A DNA stretch of 9,822 bases from an uncultured Eubacteriales bacterium (lineage in GTDB: Bacteria; Bacillota; Clostridia; Lachnospirales; Anaerotignaceae): assembly GCA_934552695.1 (NCBI GenBank), contig CAKTER010000047.1, positions 1 to 9,822 on the forward strand, given 5' to 3'. A program made the translations under genes and the position numbers. Of the stretch, positions 6,471 through 9,822 are shown one piece after another (position 1 is the stretch's first letter; every line of letters starts with the position of its first letter). Under the pieces are notes generated by a model. That model had not been told where the DNA came from, did not search any database, and saw nothing but the letters and a program-made list of their open reading frames with translations.

Positions 6471-6539
6471 CAATATGGGAACTCGCCAAACACGGTACCC
6501 CCACGGGGATTTATAACCTATTTGTGCGGTTTTACAGAC
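6471..6539 (-). ncRNA. Structured 5' leader of rplU, likely L21 autoregulatory leader
   Basis: The transcript is expected to start near 6539, giving a leader of about 84 nt. In RNA sense CGC(A)CAAA (6528-6521) pairs with TTTGGCG (6490-6484) with one bulged A. This closes around an inner hairpin CCCC/GGGG (6508-6505 with 6502-6499). Bacillota rplU operons are known to carry an L21 leader (Rfam family L21_leader) thought to bind L21 for feedback control. I identify it from position and pairing, not from a model search. Confidence 0.6.
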
Positions 6540-6545
6540 TAAGTT

Positions 6546-6574
6546 AGTGTACCACACCCCCGGGATTCTGTCAA
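6546..6574 (-). promoter_or_regulatory. Near-consensus sigma-A promoter of rplU-prp-rpmA
   Basis: On the minus strand a perfect -35 TTGACA (6574-6569) and a -10 TACACT (6551-6546) are separated by 17 nt. This is the strongest promoter seen in the window, as expected for ribosomal protein genes. Confidence 0.88.
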
Positions 6575-6597
6575 TAAAATTCCCCGATGTTTTGCCG

Positions 6598-6627
6598 AAA
6601 ATCCTGCAAAACCAGAAGCTTTGCCGG
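6598..6627 (-). terminator. Possible weak terminator after the TPR gene
   Basis: On the minus strand CCGGCAAA (6627-6620) can pair imperfectly (one mismatch) with TTTGCAGG (6610-6603), followed by ATTTT. It lies 1 nt after the TPR stop codon and before the rplU promoter. The stem is weak and the U-tract short. Confidence 0.35.
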
Positions 6628-6628
6628 C

Positions 6629-8218
6629 TTACTCGGCATTTTCACCGCCATTTACCGCCTCCAGCACCTGCTGGTACAGGGCCAAGGCCTTTTGATAGGC
6701 CCGGCTTTGCTTGCCCATCATGTTCCCCCAAATTTCCAGCGTCACCAGCAGGTCGTCGGCAGCGTCGGCATACCGGCCCATGGCAAACTCCTGCCCCGCC
6801 AGCAAAAACAGGCCCTTGGCATACCGGGGGTGCTGGTAGCCGTAGCGCCGCTTCCGCAACCCCGAAGCCTCCTCCAGGGCCTCCAGCGCCTTGTCCGGCT
6901 GGCCCCCGGCCTGATAGGCCGCCGCCAGGGTCTCCAGCTGCCGGGCATAGGCCCCGCCCTTTCGCCGCAGCAGCACCACCCACATCCGCAGGGACTGGGT
7001 CATGTAGTGGACAGCCAGCTCATGCTCCTCCATCCGGGCATAAATCCGCCCCAAATCCCGCAGGGCAATCATCACAAAATAGCTGGGCTCGCCCGCCGCC
7101 TCCCGGTAGGTTTTCAGGGCCTTTTTCCCGCTTTCCACCGCCTTACAAAAGTCCCCCAGCTCCAAAGCGGTTTTGGCCTGCCGCAGCAGCCCCGTGCCAT
7201 AGGAAATGCTTTGCTCCCCCTCGGCCCCAAACCGCAGGCCCAGCGATTTTACGCACAGCTGCTTCGCCTCGGCCCCATCCCCGTCCCGGGCGCAGGCCCG
7301 GGCCAGCCGGTCCAACGTGTCGGCATACAGGCTGTGCCGCCGGCCTACCAGCTTTTCCAAAATCCCCAAGGCCTCCCGGTAATGCTCCCGGGCCTGGGCA
7401 AAGTGCCCGGCCTTGCTCTCCAACCGGGCTAAAATATTCAGGTCGTTCACAAAATCCAGGTGGTTTTCGTCCAGCACCTGCCGCCGCAGGGCCAGACCCT
7501 TTTCTAAAACCGCCGCCCCTTGTTCCGGCTCGTCCATCCGCTCATACACCCGGGAGAGGGCCAGATAGGCCTCGACCGCACAAAAGCTTGGGGCCGGAAG
7601 CCGCTCGATGGCTTCCTCCAAACACCGGACGGCCTCGGCATAGTTCCCGATTTTTTCATAGTTCCGGCCCAGCGCCGCTTGAATGTCCCCCATATCCTCG
7701 GGCTTTACCGCCGGGTTGTCCTGGGCCCGGCTCCGGGCGGTCAGCAGCAGCTCCACCGCCTGATTTTGCTGGCGCAAATCCTCGGCCGCCGCCGCCCGGT
7801 TATACAGGCTGGCAATGGTTTGGGGGTCGTTTTCCCCCAAAACCCGGCTCCGCAGCTGCCACACGGCTTTGTGCAGCACCGCCGCTTGGGTCAGCTTTCC
7901 CAGCAGGCCTTGATCCACCGCCAAATTGTTCAGGGTATCGGCATAGCTGAGAGAATCCTCCCCCAGCAGGCCCTTTTTGATTTGGGCGCTTTCCTGATAG
8001 CAATCCCGGGCCTGCCCCAAAAGTCCGGCATAGTCGTTCAGCACCCCCAGGTTGTGCAGGGCGTTGGCAAAGCCCTCGCTTTCGGTGGCCCCGTTATCCC
8101 GGTACACCTCCACAATCTTAGCGCCCAGCTCCAGCGCCCGGGCGGCGTCCCCGGCCTCCCAGGCTTGCTTCCGCTTTTCCTGTAGCTGACGCACCTGACT
8201 GGTATAATGTTGGCTCAT
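6629..8218 (-). CDS. Twelve-repeat tetratricopeptide (TPR) protein, kinesin-light-chain-like spacing, function unknown
   Basis: 529 residues with no signal peptide, membrane segment or catalytic domain, so a cytosolic scaffold is likely. Residues 14-513 divide into 12 consecutive TPR units. Ten are exactly 42 residues (14-55, 56-97, 98-139, then seven from 220 to 513); units 4 (140-183) and 5 (184-219) are 44 and 36. Typical units open [10 protein letters not shown] or DLGRIYARM and carry the A..(C/H)Y..AL pattern. The 42-residue period is that of kinesin-light-chain/TPR_10/TPR_12 proteins, which bind peptides or partner proteins. GGGAGG (8225-8230) directly abuts an ATG at 8224 and is 6 nt from the ATG at 8218, so 8218 is chosen. 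The EamA gene ends 15 nt upstream, so the two are probably cotranscribed. No partner or ligand can be deduced. Confidence 0.85.
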   Translation of the reverse strand: MSQHYTSQVRQLQEKRKQAWEAGDAARALELGAKIVEVYRDNGATESEGFANALHNLGVLNDYAGLLGQARDCYQESAQIKKGLLGEDSLSYADTLNNLAVDQGLLGKLTQAAVLHKAVWQLRSRVLGENDPQTIASLYNRAAAAEDLRQQNQAVELLLTARSRAQDNPAVKPEDMGDIQAALGRNYEKIGNYAEAVRCLEEAIERLPAPSFCAVEAYLALSRVYERMDEPEQGAAVLEKGLALRRQVLDENHLDFVNDLNILARLESKAGHFAQAREHYREALGILEKLVGRRHSLYADTLDRLARACARDGDGAEAKQLCVKSLGLRFGAEGEQSISYGTGLLRQAKTALELGDFCKAVESGKKALKTYREAAGEPSYFVMIALRDLGRIYARMEEHELAVHYMTQSLRMWVVLLRRKGGAYARQLETLAAAYQAGGQPDKALEALEEASGLRKRRYGYQHPRYAKGLFLLAGQEFAMGRYADAADDLLVTLEIWGNMMGKQSRAYQKALALYQQVLEAVNGGENAE

Positions 8219-8224
8219 GGTCAT

Positions 8225-8230
8225 CCTCCC
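8225..8230 (-). promoter_or_regulatory. Ribosome binding site favouring the second ATG of the TPR gene
   Basis: GGGAGG on the minus strand touches the ATG at 8224 with no spacer but lies 6 nt from the ATG at 8218. The latter spacing is functional and the former is not. Confidence 0.7.
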
Positions 8231-8233
8231 CGC

Positions 8234-9133
8234 TTAGTTCCCGGCTGCCGGAGCCGCCTTCCTTTTCTCAAGCTTTACCTGCGAGATGACCACGGCGGCA
8301 AACAAGCACACGCACCCCGCCACCATCCGGGGGGTCATCTGCTCCCTTAAAAAGATGGTGGAGAACAATACGCCGAACACCGACTCGAAGGAAAGCAGCA
8401 GGGCCGCCGCCGCCGGAGGCGTAAACTTTTGCCCCACGGTTTGCAGGGTAAAGCCCACCATGGTGCTGAGCAGGCCCAAATACCCCATGGCCACCAGCCC
8501 GTCCTTGCTCAGGGCCGCCGCCGGGAACGGGCCGTCCCACAAAGGGGCCACCGCCCAGGAAATGGCCGATACCATCAGCAGCTGCAATACTGTAAGCAGC
8601 ACCGGGTCGCTGTGTTCGGTAAACCGGTCAATGCAAATCATGTGGACGGCATAAAAAATGCCGCAAACCAAGGTCAGCAAATCCCCTAAATTGATGGAAA
8701 ACCCGCCGTTGAGCGAAAGCAGGCCAATGCCAAAAAAGGCCAATACCGCCGCCACCAGGCACCGGTTTTCCGGGCGTTTGTGGAACACGGCCCAACAAAA
8801 CAGGGGCACCAAAACCACATACACCGTGGTCAAAAACGCATTCTTCCCCGCCGTGGTGTATTGGCAGCCCACGGTTTGGAAGGCATAGGCCAAAAACAGA
8901 AACACCCCCAGCACCAGCCCCTGCTTCAGCTGCACCCGGGTCAGGCTCTTCCACTTTTTCCAAAAAATCACAGCCAGCACCACCCCGGCCAGGGTAAACC
9001 GAAAGGCCAGCATATAAATAGCCGGGATAATATCCAGCGCATTCTTTACCACCACAAAGGCAAAGCCCCAAATCACCGCTGCCAGCAGCAGGCCGCCGCC
9101 AGCCAAAATTTCCCGTGTTTTCTCGTTCTTCAT
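8234..9133 (-). CDS. EamA/DMT-superfamily transporter (10 TM)
   Basis: 299 residues with about ten hydrophobic segments in two EamA halves (about 8-141 and 150-287). The first half opens with AAVIWGFAFVVVK, a standard DMT start. The second ends with LLLSFESVFGVLFSTIFLREQMTP, where the conserved acidic residue pairs of EamA proteins are seen (E250 and E264). A basic tail (KLEKRKAAPAAGN) points to the cytoplasm. Family members include exporters of amino acids and other metabolites; the substrate cannot be told. ATG 9133 has only a weak GGGA site. It lies 36 nt after the sodium symporter gene and just before the TPR gene, so one transcript may carry all three. Confidence 0.92.
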   Translation of the reverse strand: MKNEKTREILAGGGLLLAAVIWGFAFVVVKNALDIIPAIYMLAFRFTLAGVVLAVIFWKKWKSLTRVQLKQGLVLGVFLFLAYAFQTVGCQYTTAGKNAFLTTVYVVLVPLFCWAVFHKRPENRCLVAAVLAFFGIGLLSLNGGFSINLGDLLTLVCGIFYAVHMICIDRFTEHSDPVLLTVLQLLMVSAISWAVAPLWDGPFPAAALSKDGLVAMGYLGLLSTMVGFTLQTVGQKFTPPAAAALLLSFESVFGVLFSTIFLREQMTPRMVAGCVCLFAAVVISQVKLEKRKAAPAAGN

Positions 9134-9169
9134 TGTATTCCCGACTTTCCAAAAACTACAAAGCTTCCT

Positions 9170-9822
9170 TTAAAACGCCACCTGCAAAAACAGAGCCACC
9201 ACGCACAACACCGCCGCCAACGGCACATACACATACCGGCCCACGCCGTACCACAGCTTGCCCCGCTTTTTGGCGCTGCCCAAATTGACCGCCGCCATCA
9301 GGTCGTCCCTTTTCATCACATAAAACCAGGAAACGGCCCCCAGGGTAGCCCCAATGGGGATGATATAAATGGATACCAAATCCATCCAGGGCCCCCACTT
9401 CGAAATGGTTTCCATTCCCAAGCCAAAGCCCAAACAAACAACCCCCAACATCACCAAAACCGCCGGGCGGCTTAGCCGGGGGAACTTATGCAGCAGGGAT
9501 TCGGCCACGGCCTCGAACATATTTTGCAGGGAGCTGACCCCGGCAAAAATCATGGCAACATACAAAATGACTGCAAAAAGCCGTCCCAGGGGAATGCCCT
9601 GCAAAATTTCCGGCAGGGTCACAAACAGCAGCCCGGGGCCTGCTCCGGCATCCAGCCCATAGGCAAAGCAGGCGGGCAGAATCACCAGAGCCGCAACCAG
9701 CGCCGCCACGGTATCAAACAGGGCGGTGTGCCGGGCAGCTCCCACCACATCCTCCTGCCGGGACAGGTAGGCACCGTAGACGATCATGCCGCTGCCGGTG
9801 ACGGAAAGGGAGAAAAAGGCCT
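9170..9822 (-). CDS. Neurotransmitter:sodium symporter (NSS) family transporter, C-terminal part (start beyond right edge)
   Basis: The frame is open from the right edge to TAA at 9172-9170, giving 217 visible residues. An ATG at 9787 lies inside a membrane helix and is not the start. The first visible residues, AFFSLSVTGSGM, are the unwound TM6 substrate/Na+ region of NSS proteins, followed by IVYGAYLSRQED. TM7 carries the FDTVAALVA segment common in bacterial members. TM8 holds FAGVSSLQ, whose A, S and S match the LeuT Na2-site positions. Further helices follow (VVCLGFGLGMET, IYIIPIGATLGAVSWF, LAAVLCVVALFLQV), consistent with an 11-12 TM protein. Bacterial members take up amino acids such as tyrosine or tryptophan with sodium; the substrate here is not known. 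Confidence 0.93.
   Translation of the reverse strand, partial: AFFSLSVTGSGMIVYGAYLSRQEDVVGAARHTALFDTVAALVAALVILPACFAYGLDAGAGPGLLFVTLPEILQGIPLGRLFAVILYVAMIFAGVSSLQNMFEAVAESLLHKFPRLSRPAVLVMLGVVCLGFGLGMETISKWGPWMDLVSIYIIPIGATLGAVSWFYVMKRDDLMAAVNLGSAKKRGKLWYGVGRYVYVPLAAVLCVVALFLQVAF

Noticed and set aside
6456..6557. Possible 34-residue N-terminal extension of L21
   Set aside because: It would start at the -10 box, run through the structured leader and precede the universally conserved L21 start [12 protein letters not shown].
6547..7950. Plus-strand open frame of 467 codons rich in Pro, Ala and Arg opposite the TPR gene
   Set aside because: Extreme proline content and no domain; it is the shadow of the GC-rich TPR coding sequence.
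1..9822. CRISPR array, tRNA/rRNA genes, transposase, toxin-antitoxin or phage-defence cassette
   Set aside because: No regularly spaced repeats, cloverleaf, or protein resembling these families was seen on either strand.

Overview
The window looks like chromosomal housekeeping DNA from a GC-rich member of the Clostridia (Firmicutes), perhaps an Oscillospirales-like gut bacterium; the order is a guess. The evidence is a ribosomal protein L27 with the Firmicutes-type N-terminal extension next to its dedicated protease Prp, strong AGGAGG-type ribosome binding sites, the obg-yhbY-nadD-yqeK-rsfS gene order, and an RlmCD/RlmD-type rRNA methyltransferase with an iron-sulfur cluster. All genes lie on the minus strand except one small S1-domain gene.

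Layout from left to right. (1) Positions 1-1499, minus: a 23S rRNA uracil-C5 methyltransferase (rlmD) that runs off the left edge. Its last visible ~50 codons are an AT-richer C-terminal tail that looks attached to a standard-length enzyme. (2) 1540-2087, plus: an S1-domain RNA-binding protein (YabR/CvfD type) with its own extended -10 promoter and terminator, transcribed divergently from rlmD. (3) A bidirectional terminator (2129-2157) separates it from a convergent minus-strand operon, which in transcription order is obg, yhbY, nadD, yqeK, rsfS (5354 down to 2156). These genes cover ribosome assembly and silencing, NAD synthesis and probable Ap4A turnover. (4) 6574 down to about 5470, minus: the rplU-prp-rpmA operon (L21, L27 protease, L27), with a near-consensus promoter, a structured 5' leader resembling the L21 autoregulatory leader, and a hairpin terminator before obg. 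(5) 9822 down to 6629, minus: a neurotransmitter:sodium symporter family transporter running off the right edge, an EamA/DMT exporter-like protein, and a cytosolic protein made almost entirely of 12 tetratricopeptide repeats. Close spacing suggests the last two are cotranscribed.

In the centre, genes for two neighbouring large-subunit proteins (L21, L27), the L27 processing protease, a 50S assembly GTPase (Obg), an assembly-associated CRM protein (YhbY) and a subunit anti-association factor (RsfS) are gathered together. NadD and YqeK are the nucleotide-metabolism members of the same conserved block.

I did not find a convincing undescribed system. The two items most worth following are the compositionally distinct RlmD tail at the left edge, which may mark an old or present mobile-element junction, and the 12-repeat TPR protein coupled to a transporter gene.
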